A stretch of DNA of 64,000 bases from Paraprevotella clara YIT 11840 (lineage in GTDB: Bacteria; Bacteroidota; Bacteroidia; Bacteroidales; Bacteroidaceae), in assembly GCF_000233955.1 (NCBI RefSeq), contig NZ_JH376642.1, forward strand, positions 142,580 to 206,579, read 5' to 3'. A model generated the notes under the pieces. The model saw only the letters and a program-made list of their open reading frames with translations. It was not told the origin of the DNA and did not search any database. The first letter of the stretch is position 1. Each line of letters opens with the position of its first letter. Shown one piece after another: positions 8,695 to 17,027 of the stretch. The translations under genes were made by a program, and so were the position numbers.

Positions 8695-10116
8695 ATGACC
8701 CGAAAAAGAAAAGAATTCCCTATATTAGAGAATATTACAATTACGGATGTGGCAGCAGAGGGCAAAGCCCTGGCCCGGGTGGACGACATGGTGGTTTTCG
8801 TTCCCTTTGTCGTTCCCGGCGATGTGGTCGACTTGAAAATCCAGAAGAAAAAACATCATTATTGCGAAGCGACAGCCGTGAAGTTCCACCAATATTCTCC
8901 CCTTCGGGCCGTACCTTTCTGCCCGCATTTCGGAGTTTGCGGCGGTTGCAAGTGGCAATGTCTCCCATACGAAGAGCAGCTCAAATACAAGCAACAGCAA
9001 GTTCTGGACAACCTTACACGTATCGGCAAGGTGGAACTCGACGGCATACAGCCGATATTGGGTTCCGTGAAAACGGAAGAATACCGAAACAAGCTGGAAT
9101 TCGGTTTTTCAAACAAGAGATGGCTTACACCGGAAGAAATCGCATCCGGAAACGCATATACGCAGAACGGAGCCGTAGGATTCCACACCAGCGGTTCGTT
9201 CGACAAGATTTTACCCATCGAACAATGTCGTCTGATGGATGATATCAATAACCGTATCCGTAACGCCATCCGTGACTACGGGTACGAGCACCAGTTGACA
9301 TTCCACGATCAGCGGGAACATGCCGGACTATTGCGCAACATGATGATCCGTAACTCCAATACGGGCGAACTGATGCTTCTTATGCAGTTCTGCATCACCG
9401 ACGATACGGAAAAAGCGCAAGCCGAGGCATTGATGGGTTATCTGGCCGAAACATTCCCGGAGATTACCTCTTTATTATATGTAAACAACCTCAAATACAA
9501 TGATACGATAGGCGATTTGGACGTCATCACGTTTAGGGGAAACGACCACATTTACCTGCAAATGGAAAATCTGAGGTTCAAAGTCGGTCCGAAAAGTTTC
9601 TACCAGACCAATACCGATCAGGCGTATGAATTATATAAGGTAGCGCGGGACTTTGCAGGCCTCACCGGTACGGAACTGGTTTACGACTTGTATACCGGAA
9701 CCGGAACCATTGCCAATTTCGTGGCCGGGAAAGCCCGGAAGGTCATCGGAATAGAGTATGTGCCCGAAGCCATTGAGGATGCCAAAATCAATTCACAAAT
9801 CAACGGAATCGGCAATACCCTGTTTTTCGCCGGTGACATGAAGGACATCCTGAACAAGGAATTCATCACGGCACACGGCCAACCGGACGTAATCATCACG
9901 GATCCTCCAAGAGCCGGCATGCACAAAGACGTCATAGAGACTATCTTATTTGCCGCACCTCATCGCATCGTCTACGTCAGTTGCAATCCGGCCACACAGG
10001 CACGTGACCTGGCTTTGCTGGATTCTCAATACAAAATCATGGGAGTACGCCCCGTGGACATGTTCCCGCATACGCAGCACGTGGAAAACGTGGTTATGCT
10101 GGAAAGAAGAGCGTAA
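8695..10116 (+). CDS. rlmD: 23S rRNA (uracil-C5) methyltransferase, RlmD/RumA type
   Basis: The protein (473 residues from this start) is a TrmA/RumA-class SAM-dependent m5U methyltransferase. An N-terminal TRAM domain (about residues 8-65) is followed by an iron-sulfur Cys cluster (CPHFGVCGGCKWQC). The SAM-binding motif is VYDLYTGTGTIANFV, then DPPRAGMH, and the catalytic Cys motif is YVSCNPATQARDL near the C-terminus. E. coli RlmD modifies U1939 of 23S rRNA; Bacteroidetes often carry two paralogues of this class, so the exact uridine target is inferred. I reject an upstream in-frame ATG because it precedes the promoter -7 element. A strong hairpin terminator follows the gene. Confidence 0.85.
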   Translation: MTRKRKEFPILENITITDVAAEGKALARVDDMVVFVPFVVPGDVVDLKIQKKKHHYCEATAVKFHQYSPLRAVPFCPHFGVCGGCKWQCLPYEEQLKYKQQQVLDNLTRIGKVELDGIQPILGSVKTEEYRNKLEFGFSNKRWLTPEEIASGNAYTQNGAVGFHTSGSFDKILPIEQCRLMDDINNRIRNAIRDYGYEHQLTFHDQREHAGLLRNMMIRNSNTGELMLLMQFCITDDTEKAQAEALMGYLAETFPEITSLLYVNNLKYNDTIGDLDVITFRGNDHIYLQMENLRFKVGPKSFYQTNTDQAYELYKVARDFAGLTGTELVYDLYTGTGTIANFVAGKARKVIGIEYVPEAIEDAKINSQINGIGNTLFFAGDMKDILNKEFITAHGQPDVIITDPPRAGMHKDVIETILFAAPHRIVYVSCNPATQARDLALLDSQYKIMGVRPVDMFPHTQHVENVVMLERRA

Positions 10117-10122
10117 ACACAG

Positions 10123-10165
10123 AAAATGCCGGAAAGGTTTCAAGTTCCAACCTTTCCGGCATTTT
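10123..10165. terminator. Terminator hairpin after rlmD
   Basis: A perfect 17-bp stem (left arm 10123-10139, right arm 10149-10165) with a 9-nt loop is followed by a T-run. It lies between convergent rlmD and the acyltransferase gene and can serve both. Confidence 0.85.
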
Positions 10166-10195
10166 TTCATTATGCTGACGAAAACCGGAACAGCG

Positions 10196-11311
10196 TCATC
10201 GCCCTCCCGTCAACACTGCGCAAATCCGGGGTGTATATCGCCGAAGCAACTCGTAGAGTCCGAATGAGACGGCAGTAGTCAAGCAGGGCACGACGAAATA
10301 AAGTGCAACCGTATAAAAAAGACTGTCCACGAAAAATACTTTTGTGATACACCTTGCTAAGACGAGCATGAGCAAAGCGTGTAGGGCATACAGGAAGAAA
10401 CTGCCATCCGACAAGAACTTGTTCACCCGGATGACACCGCGTTCCAACAAGTATGCCGTCAGCACGACCGCTGAGAATATGCCGAAAATGATGCCGATAT
10501 TGTGGATATAAATACCGTATATACCCTCCACCTTTAGCATATCAGCCACCGCCCAAAGGGGATACAGCAGGGCTATCCACGTGCGGTGGCGCATCGAGGC
10601 CACCAAGTCCATACCTTTCAGACCGTAGCAGGCTCCCCACGAGAAGAAGAAAGCCGCTGTGAAGAACTGTCCCCAGTAGGTTATATTGCAAATGGAATGC
10701 AAGGCAAGCCAAACCATACCCAAAACCACAACTGCCAACCATCCAACCTTTTTGAGCATCCAATAGAATACAGGAGCCAATACGACCACGAGCATAAGGT
10801 CGCGAACATACCACAAGGGAAAATCCTGCGGATAAATGTATGACGATGCAGGTACAGGGAACACACCGCGACTTTTGTCCCAGAAACACGCCAACACCGC
10901 AGACAACGACCAGTTGGCTTGCGCTGTGTCGTGGCTTAAGCCAGAGAATGCGGGAATGTCCCGAAAAGCAGTTCTGATCAAGTAGAGCAGGTTCCATAGG
11001 ATATATGGGACGAGGAGCGTGCGTACCCTTCTGCGTAACTTGTCTGTGTAAGTCCGTATCATGAAACCCGAACGGAAAAACAGGTAACCCGAGATAATGA
11101 AGAACAACGGTACGGCAATGCGCGGCAGGACTTCGCTAAACAAGTTGAACATACATACGAGCCACGTGGGGAAGTGTTCGGCGTTTCCGGTGCCACGCAC
11201 GGCCAAATTATCGGAAAGAACGTTGAAATGGATGAATACGACACCTACCGTCAACGGAAACCGGAGCGCACTGATAGTGCTCGATGTTAGACTACTGATT
11301 TTTTCTTTCAT
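10196..11311 (-). CDS. Membrane acyltransferase, acyltransferase-3 family
   Basis: This 371-residue polytopic protein has about ten hydrophobic helices. It shows the acyltransferase-3 (PF01757) signature: N-terminal ALRFPLTVGVVFIHF with the conserved His, then PLFFIISGYLFF, then RVRTLLVPYILWNLLY. Members transfer acyl groups, commonly O-acetyl, to surface sugars or other envelope molecules from the inner membrane. The acceptor here is unknown because no polysaccharide genes are adjacent. The gene stands alone, ends at the shared terminator, and is preceded by a strongly structured minus-strand leader ending 4 nt before the ATG, suggesting post-transcriptional control. Confidence 0.85.
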   Translation of the reverse strand: MKEKISSLTSSTISALRFPLTVGVVFIHFNVLSDNLAVRGTGNAEHFPTWLVCMFNLFSEVLPRIAVPLFFIISGYLFFRSGFMIRTYTDKLRRRVRTLLVPYILWNLLYLIRTAFRDIPAFSGLSHDTAQANWSLSAVLACFWDKSRGVFPVPASSYIYPQDFPLWYVRDLMLVVVLAPVFYWMLKKVGWLAVVVLGMVWLALHSICNITYWGQFFTAAFFFSWGACYGLKGMDLVASMRHRTWIALLYPLWAVADMLKVEGIYGIYIHNIGIIFGIFSAVVLTAYLLERGVIRVNKFLSDGSFFLYALHALLMLVLARCITKVFFVDSLFYTVALYFVVPCLTTAVSFGLYELLRRYTPRICAVLTGGR

Positions 11312-11315
11312 AACA

Positions 11316-11507
11316 GATGATAGCTTTTACGCATCTGCTATCATCCGCATGGACACACAAAGAAGGCGTGAACCTTATCTGTGCGTCCACCGAGGCAGTG
11401 TAGGAAAAGGAAGCCTCCCAAGAAAACAAGACAAGTCCACGCCCTGACGGCGCAAACATTAGTCCTATCTTTCTTGGTAAGCTTCAACCTCCCACGGCAA
11501 GCTTGTC
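11316..11507 (-). promoter_or_regulatory. Structured 5' leader of the acyltransferase gene
   Basis: Read as minus-strand RNA, this stretch holds four successive stems. They are 11502-11507/11430-11435 (GACAAG/CTTGTC, enclosing a small CGCC/GGCG hairpin), 11413-11417/11392-11396 (GAGGC/GCCTC), 11380-11388/11351-11359 (9 bp), and 11337-11345/11316-11324 (9 bp, loop 12). The third stem contains a G-U wobble on the minus strand but an A-C mismatch on the plus strand, which supports minus-strand RNA. The last stem ends 4 nt before the start codon. It matches no riboswitch class I can recognise. A weak -7 box (TATTATTG) lies at 11561-11568. Confidence 0.45.
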
Positions 11508-12346
11508 TATTATTTGCATGTTCTATTTCCTAATGAGCTTCCTACACTTTTCGGTGAACGCAATAATAGCTAATGCTTTGTTAATATTTAAATATGTCGT
11601 TTATTTTTATTTCATTCCTGATATGCTTTTTTAAAGTTCCACATGGATGGTCCGGATTCCCGCCCGACCTTGCCGGCCTGCCTTAACGGACACAAAGGGA
11701 ATCCGCACAAACTGAGAACAAAATTACATAAAAAATGCGAGACCACGTGCAATGGGATGCCTTTTTCTCACCATCCATTCATTTTGGACAAATGGCAGGG
11801 AAATAAGGGTTTCGTATGCAAAAAGAAAGTTTCAAGCGTTTCTTCGGATAGGACGTGAGCCGCTGAAAAAACGGAAAAACAAGATTTCTGTTTGAGTTTA
11901 GATACGTTTCTTCACAATTTGGCCTCGTTTTTTATACGATTAAACGTTTTTTAAGTTCAAACGAGGCCGAACTTTTTTTCGTTTGGCGCAGAAAACATTT
12001 TTTATCTCCTCAAGTCGTAGTGAGGTCATCCGCATTCCGACACTTAAAACAGTTGAAAACGGCAAACGAAACAGCGCAAAACGCCTCGTTTTTTTCTATT
12101 TGGTCGGTACCTGATACTGTGGAAAGGGCGGCATGATGAAAGCTTAAACACGATTTTTGCTATCATGAACCCCGACAGGAAAGGCATAGGACAGCAGTTC
12201 TTCTTGCAGGATACAAGGAAAAGAACTGAGGAGTTGTCTTTTTGTTTCCGCCAGACCGCACGAGAATCGCTTGTTTTCGTCTTCATCTGCCTTGCCCCCG
12301 AAATATCACAATCCTACATGGGGGAAAATGGCATTTTGCCAAAATG
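11508..12346. other. Long AT-rich noncoding stretch with inverted repeats
   Basis: I see no convincing gene here. It contains a 10-bp perfect inverted repeat at 11921-11930/11959-11968 (GGCCTCGTTT/AAACGAGGCC, loop 28) followed by a T-run, a related GCCTCG-T run near 12082, and an 8-bp inverted repeat at 11654-11661/11697-11704. The largest open frames (up to 83 aa) have no recognisable protein character. It may hold an untranslated RNA or gene debris. Confidence 0.4.
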
Positions 12347-13159
12347 TCAAACACAAAGCAGGAATTTCTCCACCACTGCAGCCACACCGTCCTCCTCATT
12401 CGAGAGAGTAACATAGTCGGCGGCTTCTTTTACGACATCCTGCGCATTGGCCATGGCTACTCCCAAACCTGCAAACTGAATCATGGACAAGTCGTTGAAT
12501 CCGTCACCCACAGCCACCATCTCTTCCGGCTTCATGCCCAACTCGTCCAATAGGACGGCAAGACTCCGCGCCTTGTCGATACCATTGGGCACCAATTCCA
12601 GGAAAAACGGTTCGGAACGGAATACATTCATCCGCCCTTCCAAATCTTGCTTCATCTTTTGCTCCAGCACGGACAACGGTTCCGGGTCGCCCACAATCAG
12701 GCACTTCGGAACAGGGAAATCGAACACCTCCAGGAAATTCGGTACGATAATGCTGGGCATCCTGTTCAGAAAAGCCTCATGCTGCACGTACGGATTCCCC
12801 GCGTCTTCCGATACGATGTATTCGTCCTTGTAGCTCAATATTACGAAACCGTTCTTTTTCGCGCATTCATATAAATAAGGATATACTTTCGGGTCGAGTT
12901 CATTCTCATACATCATCTTCTTGGTCTTCCAATCAATGATTTGCCCTCCGTTGTAGGACAGGATATAACCCTCGAAGTCCCCGAGGCGCAGTTCTTCGGC
13001 CAACGGGACGATGCCGTAGGTGGGCCTTCCGGAAGCCAGCACGATCTTCACGCCCGCTTCCTGTGCCCGGATGAGGGTTTCCCTCGTATGCGCCGTGATT
13101 TCTTTTTTCTTATTCGTCAAAGTCCCGTCCAAATCCAGGACCAAAATCTTGTATTTCAT
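12347..13159 (-). CDS. HAD-superfamily Cof-type sugar-phosphate phosphatase
   Basis: This 270-residue protein has the four HAD motifs: DLDGTLTN at residues 9-16 (nucleophile Asp), SGRP (motif II), the Lys of NGIDKARSL (motif III), and VAVGDGFNDLSM (motif IV). The Cof/YidA subclass (type IIB cap) dephosphorylates sugar phosphates and related metabolites in the cytoplasm; the substrate cannot be read from sequence. It is the last gene of a four-gene minus-strand operon, 7 bp after tex. Confidence 0.9.
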   Translation of the reverse strand: MKYKILVLDLDGTLTNKKKEITAHTRETLIRAQEAGVKIVLASGRPTYGIVPLAEELRLGDFEGYILSYNGGQIIDWKTKKMMYENELDPKVYPYLYECAKKNGFVILSYKDEYIVSEDAGNPYVQHEAFLNRMPSIIVPNFLEVFDFPVPKCLIVGDPEPLSVLEQKMKQDLEGRMNVFRSEPFFLELVPNGIDKARSLAVLLDELGMKPEEMVAVGDGFNDLSMIQFAGLGVAMANAQDVVKEAADYVTLSNEEDGVAAVVEKFLLCV

Positions 13160-13166
13160 AAATTCA

Positions 13167-15290
13167 TCAGATTTTCAATGATAATGCAATCCGTTTGCGT
13201 TCCTTGTCCACCTGCAGCACGCGCACGTTCACCTGTTGATGGAGCGAAACGACTTCGTTCGGGTCGCTCACATAGCGGTCGGCCAACTGCGAAATATGCA
13301 CCAAACCTTTCTCGTGCACCCCGATGTCTACGAAACAACCGAAATTCGTAATATTGGAAATGATGCCCGGCAATACCATCCCTTCCTTCAGGTCGTCCAT
13401 CGTATGCACATTGGGATCGAAAGAAAAGGCCTTTATTTTGCTGCGCGGGTCGCGCCCCGGTTTGTCCAGTTCGCTCATGATGTCGTTCAGCGTAGGAAGG
13501 CCGCAATCCTCCGTCGCATACCGTTCCAACGGAATGCTCCGCCGCAATTCCTTGTTGCGGATGAGTTCTTCCACAGAAGCCCCCGCATCCTTGGCCATCC
13601 TCTGCACCAAGGCATAACGTTCGGGATGCACGGCTGTATTGTCCAAAGGATTCTCACCTCCCGGAATGCGCAAGAAACCGGCGCACTGCTCAAAGGCTTT
13701 CGCCCCCATGCGTTTCACTTTCATCAAATCCCGCCGAGTGGGGAAGGGACCGTTTTCCGCGCGGTAGTCCACGATATTCTGTGCCAGTTGCGGCCCCAGC
13801 CCCGACACGTAAGTCAGCAGTTGGCAACTCGCGGTATTCAAGTTGACTCCCACGGCATTCACGCACGATTCTACCGTACGGTTCAGCGTTTCCCGCAGTT
13901 TCATCTGGTCCACGTCGTGCTGGTATTGTCCGACACCGATGGATTTCGGGTCTATCTTCACCAATTCCGCCAACGGGTCCATCAACCTGCGTCCGATGGA
14001 AACGGCACCGCGCACCGTCACGTCATATTCCGGGAATTCCTCACGGGCGATTTCGGAAGCCGAATAGATGGAAGCCCCGTCTTCACTCACCACGAACGCT
14101 TCTACCGGACGGTCGAAACGGACAGATTGCACGAAGCTCTCCGTCTCGCGACTGGCCGTACCGTTCCCTATGGCTATAGCCTGTATGTCGTACTGTTCCA
14201 CTAATTTCTGCAACTTCCGTTGCGCCTGTGCATATTCATTGCGCGGAGGGTGGGGGTATATCGCTTCGTTATGCAACAAATTCCCTTGGGCATCCAAGCA
14301 TACAACCTTGCATCCCGTACGGAATCCGGGGTCTAAACCCAACACACGTTTCTGCCCCAAAGGCGGAGCCAAAAGCAGTTGGTGAAGATTTTGCGCGAAG
14401 ACCCTGATGGCCTCATCATCGGCTTTCTGTTTGGAAGCGGCTGCAAATTCCGTTTCGATGGAAGGTTTAATCAAACGCTTATAACTATCTGTCAATGCAG
14501 AAGCTACGAGTTTGCTGCATTCGCTGTTTCCTTTGACGCACAAACGGTTCAAGCTTTCCACGCAAGCCTCGTCGTCCGGCGAAATAGCCACTTTCAGGAT
14601 ACCTTCCGCCTCTCCGCGTCGCAAAGCCAATAAACGATGAGACGAGCATCGCTTCAATGGTTCGCTGAAATCAAAATAATCACGGTATTTTGCCCCTTCC
14701 TCCTCTTTACCTTTCACCACTTTGGAACTGATGACGGCTCCACGGCGGAACTGTTGGCGCACGGAGTTCCGACAACGTTCGTTCTCGTTGAACTGTTCGG
14801 CCAGAATATCCGAAGCCCCGGCCAAAGCCTCGTCCGCATCCTTTACTTGCCCGTTCACATAACATCCGGCCACTTCGCGTATGTGCGCCTCACGCTGCAT
14901 GGCGATAATCACGGCCAAGGGTTCCAGTCCTTTCTGCCGGGCTATCTCGGCACGCGTACGACGTTTCGGTTTATAAGGCAAATAGATGTCTTCCAATTCC
15001 GTAGCGTTCCAACAAGCCTCGATTCTCCGTTTCAGTTCATCGGTCAACTTGTCTTGCGCCTCGATGGAAGCCAATATCGTTTCCTTGCGTTTGCCCGTCT
15101 CGACCAATTTGTCATACACTCTTTTGATTTCTCCGATTTGCACTTCATCCAGCCCTCCGGTCATCTCCTTACGGTAACGGCTGATAAAAGGGATGGTAGC
15201 CCCTCCCTCCAATAAATCCAAGGTGCGTGCCACTTGTCTTTCGGCAATGGAAAGGGTAGCGGCAACCATCTTGCTCAATTCCGGTTGCAT
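13167..15290 (-). CDS. tex: Tex-family RNA-binding transcription accessory protein
   Basis: This protein (about 707 residues) has the Tex architecture: an N-terminal helical region (LSKMVAATLSIAERQV, FISRYRKEMTGGLDE), a YqgF/RNase-H-like domain (LGLDPGFRTGCKV), helix-hairpin-helix repeats (VNLNTASCQLLTYVSGLG), and a C-terminal S1 RNA-binding domain (GMVLPGIISNITNFGCFVDIGVHEKGLVH). Tex proteins associate with RNA polymerase and nucleic acid and affect stress responses. I chose MQPELSKMV at 15290 because the upstream ATG at 15326 would overlap the FHA gene, while 15290 leaves 16 nt and fits the family N-terminus. Confidence 0.93.
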   Translation of the reverse strand: MQPELSKMVAATLSIAERQVARTLDLLEGGATIPFISRYRKEMTGGLDEVQIGEIKRVYDKLVETGKRKETILASIEAQDKLTDELKRRIEACWNATELEDIYLPYKPKRRTRAEIARQKGLEPLAVIIAMQREAHIREVAGCYVNGQVKDADEALAGASDILAEQFNENERCRNSVRQQFRRGAVISSKVVKGKEEEGAKYRDYFDFSEPLKRCSSHRLLALRRGEAEGILKVAISPDDEACVESLNRLCVKGNSECSKLVASALTDSYKRLIKPSIETEFAAASKQKADDEAIRVFAQNLHQLLLAPPLGQKRVLGLDPGFRTGCKVVCLDAQGNLLHNEAIYPHPPRNEYAQAQRKLQKLVEQYDIQAIAIGNGTASRETESFVQSVRFDRPVEAFVVSEDGASIYSASEIAREEFPEYDVTVRGAVSIGRRLMDPLAELVKIDPKSIGVGQYQHDVDQMKLRETLNRTVESCVNAVGVNLNTASCQLLTYVSGLGPQLAQNIVDYRAENGPFPTRRDLMKVKRMGAKAFEQCAGFLRIPGGENPLDNTAVHPERYALVQRMAKDAGASVEELIRNKELRRSIPLERYATEDCGLPTLNDIMSELDKPGRDPRSKIKAFSFDPNVHTMDDLKEGMVLPGIISNITNFGCFVDIGVHEKGLVHISQLADRYVSDPNEVVSLHQQVNVRVLQVDKERKRIALSLKI

Positions 15291-15306
15291 AAAAATAAGA
15301 TAAAAA

Positions 15307-15834
15307 TTATTCTTCACGAGCCGCACGCAATATCAGCGTGGTAGCCCCGATAGTGACTATGCTGCCGTCTTCCAGTCTCACACGGTCATAGTCCGTCAAT
15401 ATGTCGTTCATATAAAAAGTGCCGGTATTGCTCGGCGCGTCGCGCAAGGTGTACACCAGACGACCGTTCTTGTCCCGTTTCACATTGATGATGCAATGCT
15501 TGGTGTCCACACTGGGGTCTACTGTCTCGATGGGGGTAGAAATGGCAGTCCCTTTCACGTACCTTCCGATTACGTTGTCGCCCAACTTCAGCGGAAGCAC
15601 CTGCTTATAGTGGAAGACGTTCTCCACCACAACGATACTGCCGTATGCGTCGTCGTTCTCGTTCTCGTCCACAGTCTCTTCCTTACGTGTAGCCCGCAAC
15701 TTGGATGCCCCGATGCGTATGCCGAACTGCTTGCGGCATTCCGGACATTCGAAAACAAGCGACTGCCCGTCTTCGTACTGGGTTTCGTCAAAAGTGATGT
15801 AATGATCACATTTAGGACAGCGTACTCTTTTCAT
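15307..15834 (-). CDS. Zinc-ribbon and FHA-domain protein
   Basis: This 175-residue protein starts with a zinc ribbon (CPKC at residues 5-8, CPEC at about 30-33). A short acidic linker leads to a C-terminal forkhead-associated domain (NVIGRYVKG, DPSVDTKHCIINV, APSNTGTFYMND, LEDGSIVTIGATTLIL). FHA domains bind phosphothreonine peptides, so it may read Ser/Thr phosphorylation. It is cytoplasmic, with no signal peptide or membrane helix. It lies 12 bp after the HU/SPOR gene and 16 bp before tex, so the genes are probably co-transcribed. The partner kinase is unknown. Confidence 0.85.
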   Translation of the reverse strand: MKRVRCPKCDHYITFDETQYEDGQSLVFECPECRKQFGIRIGASKLRATRKEETVDENENDDAYGSIVVVENVFHYKQVLPLKLGDNVIGRYVKGTAISTPIETVDPSVDTKHCIINVKRDKNGRLVYTLRDAPSNTGTFYMNDILTDYDRVRLEDGSIVTIGATTLILRAAREE

Positions 15835-15846
15835 TCCTTGTATTCC

Positions 15847-16899
15847 TTACTTGATATGATAAACCCATGCAGACGCAAACTCTTCCGACCGGTCGCTCAA
15901 AACGTTCATCTTGGCATGCGCTTCTGCTTCGGATGCAAATCCCGGGAAAACCACACGCACCATATTTCCTTTTTTATATACTTGCGCCTCTTTGTAACCT
16001 TCCTTATGAAGCCGTTCGACATAACTCTCTGCGTTCTTTTCCGAAATGGCACTGGCCACCACAACGCAATAACCGCTTTTCACTGCCGCTGCGCCCTCCG
16101 TCTTTTGGACGGGTTCCGGTCGGGCAACGGCCGTTCCCGCGCCTTCCACATCCGTTTCCATACCCTTGGCCTGTATCTCTTCGGGCTTACCAAAAGCTTC
16201 GGGTACGGTTTCCTGTACCGCAGGCATCCACATCAGACGGGCGAAATCAGCTTGGTTCGAGGAAGACACTCCCGTGTTCTTGGCATCGGGAGACATCAGG
16301 AAAAACAAGAGCACCACGGCAGCCACGGCAGCAATGTTTTGCAGCCACACCGTCTTCAGCCGGATGGTGATTTCGCCGCGTGCCACAGGCTCGCTTTCGG
16401 TTGCAGCCGCTTCGGGCTTTCTTTCGGGAACCGTACGCGACACCTCGACGGCCAATGACGCTTCCACCGCCTTTTCCGCTTGCAAAGGTTCGAACAGCAA
16501 GGCATCCAAACCATAATAAGCCGGACAGACCGTACCGGCCTGACAAGGTGAAAACTCCACATTGTTCCGCTCATCCAACATCAATACCCCGATGCTCCCA
16601 AGGTCGTACGTGCCCGTCTCCCACAATTCCTGTTGCAGGTCGCGGATCTGTTCTCCGAGCATGGCTCTCGCCTCGGTGTCGGAACAATCGTATGCTTCCA
16701 CGTATGAACGAACCAACAATCCGTCGTCGGCCTTCAAACGTTCGTTGAACCCCACCGTACGGATAGGAGGTAAAAACAGATTTTCTTCTTCCACGTATTT
16801 GGCCGGAGCATTGCAAGTCACGAATCCCCCGATTTGCGGAACCACCACACAATCGTGTTCCAGCAACAATATCTCGATATGTTTTACTAACTCTTTCAC
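15847..16899 (-). CDS. HU-CCDC81 and SPOR-domain membrane protein
   Basis: This 350-residue protein has an N-terminal HU-like pair of domains (HIEILLLEHDCVVVPQIGGFV, residues about 7-130). A single transmembrane helix follows near residues 195-215 (NIAAVAAVVLLFFLM). The C-terminal SPOR domain (YCVVVASAISEKNAESYVERL, about 275-350) binds glycan strands stripped of stem peptides at division sites. The layout, cytoplasmic DNA/protein-binding part plus periplasmic SPOR, is typical of Bacteroidetes proteins thought to act in division or envelope organisation. It is the first gene of the four-gene operon. The -7 box is only 5 bases from the ATG, so the mRNA may be leaderless. Confidence 0.85.
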   Translation of the reverse strand: MKELVKHIEILLLEHDCVVVPQIGGFVTCNAPAKYVEEENLFLPPIRTVGFNERLKADDGLLVRSYVEAYDCSDTEARAMLGEQIRDLQQELWETGTYDLGSIGVLMLDERNNVEFSPCQAGTVCPAYYGLDALLFEPLQAEKAVEASLAVEVSRTVPERKPEAAATESEPVARGEITIRLKTVWLQNIAAVAAVVLLFFLMSPDAKNTGVSSSNQADFARLMWMPAVQETVPEAFGKPEEIQAKGMETDVEGAGTAVARPEPVQKTEGAAAVKSGYCVVVASAISEKNAESYVERLHKEGYKEAQVYKKGNMVRVVFPGFASEAEAHAKMNVLSDRSEEFASAWVYHIK

Positions 16900-16903
16900 A
16901 CTA

Positions 16904-16911
16904 CAAATTTA
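16904..16911 (-). promoter_or_regulatory. -7 promoter element of the HU/SPOR-FHA-tex-HAD operon
   Basis: The minus strand reads TAAATTTG (TAnnTTTG). The start codon at 16899 is only 4 bases past the box, so the predicted transcription start coincides with the ATG. Confidence 0.5.
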
Positions 16912-16972
16912 CGGCTTTCCCGTGGACATTGCTAATTTTTGCAGAAAAAGTTATCAAATATTTCAGCTTGTA

Positions 16973-17003
16973 TTGTTGATAGCTCTATTTTTCATTACTT
17001 TTG
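16973..17003 (+). promoter_or_regulatory. ugd promoter
   Basis: TACTTTTG at 16996-17003 is preceded by TTG at 16976-16978 with 17 nt spacing. The promoter places transcription near 17009, ahead of the ATG at 17028 and after an unusable upstream start that lies inside the -7 box. Confidence 0.6.
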
Positions 17004-17027
17004 CCTACAGTTAATAGCAACGAAAGT

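Noticed and set aside
11316..11507. Known RNA class (cobalamin, TPP or SAM riboswitch, 6S, tmRNA, RNase P RNA)
   Set aside because: I looked for the hallmark conserved cores of these classes and found none, so I describe it only as a structured leader.
13236..14204. 322-aa plus-strand open frame
   Set aside because: It is a shadow of tex; its composition (His/Phe-rich, no motif) is typical of antisense frames in GC-balanced genes.
15496..16458. 320-aa plus-strand open frame
   Set aside because: It spans two well-supported minus-strand genes (FHA and HU/SPOR proteins) and shows no protein family features.
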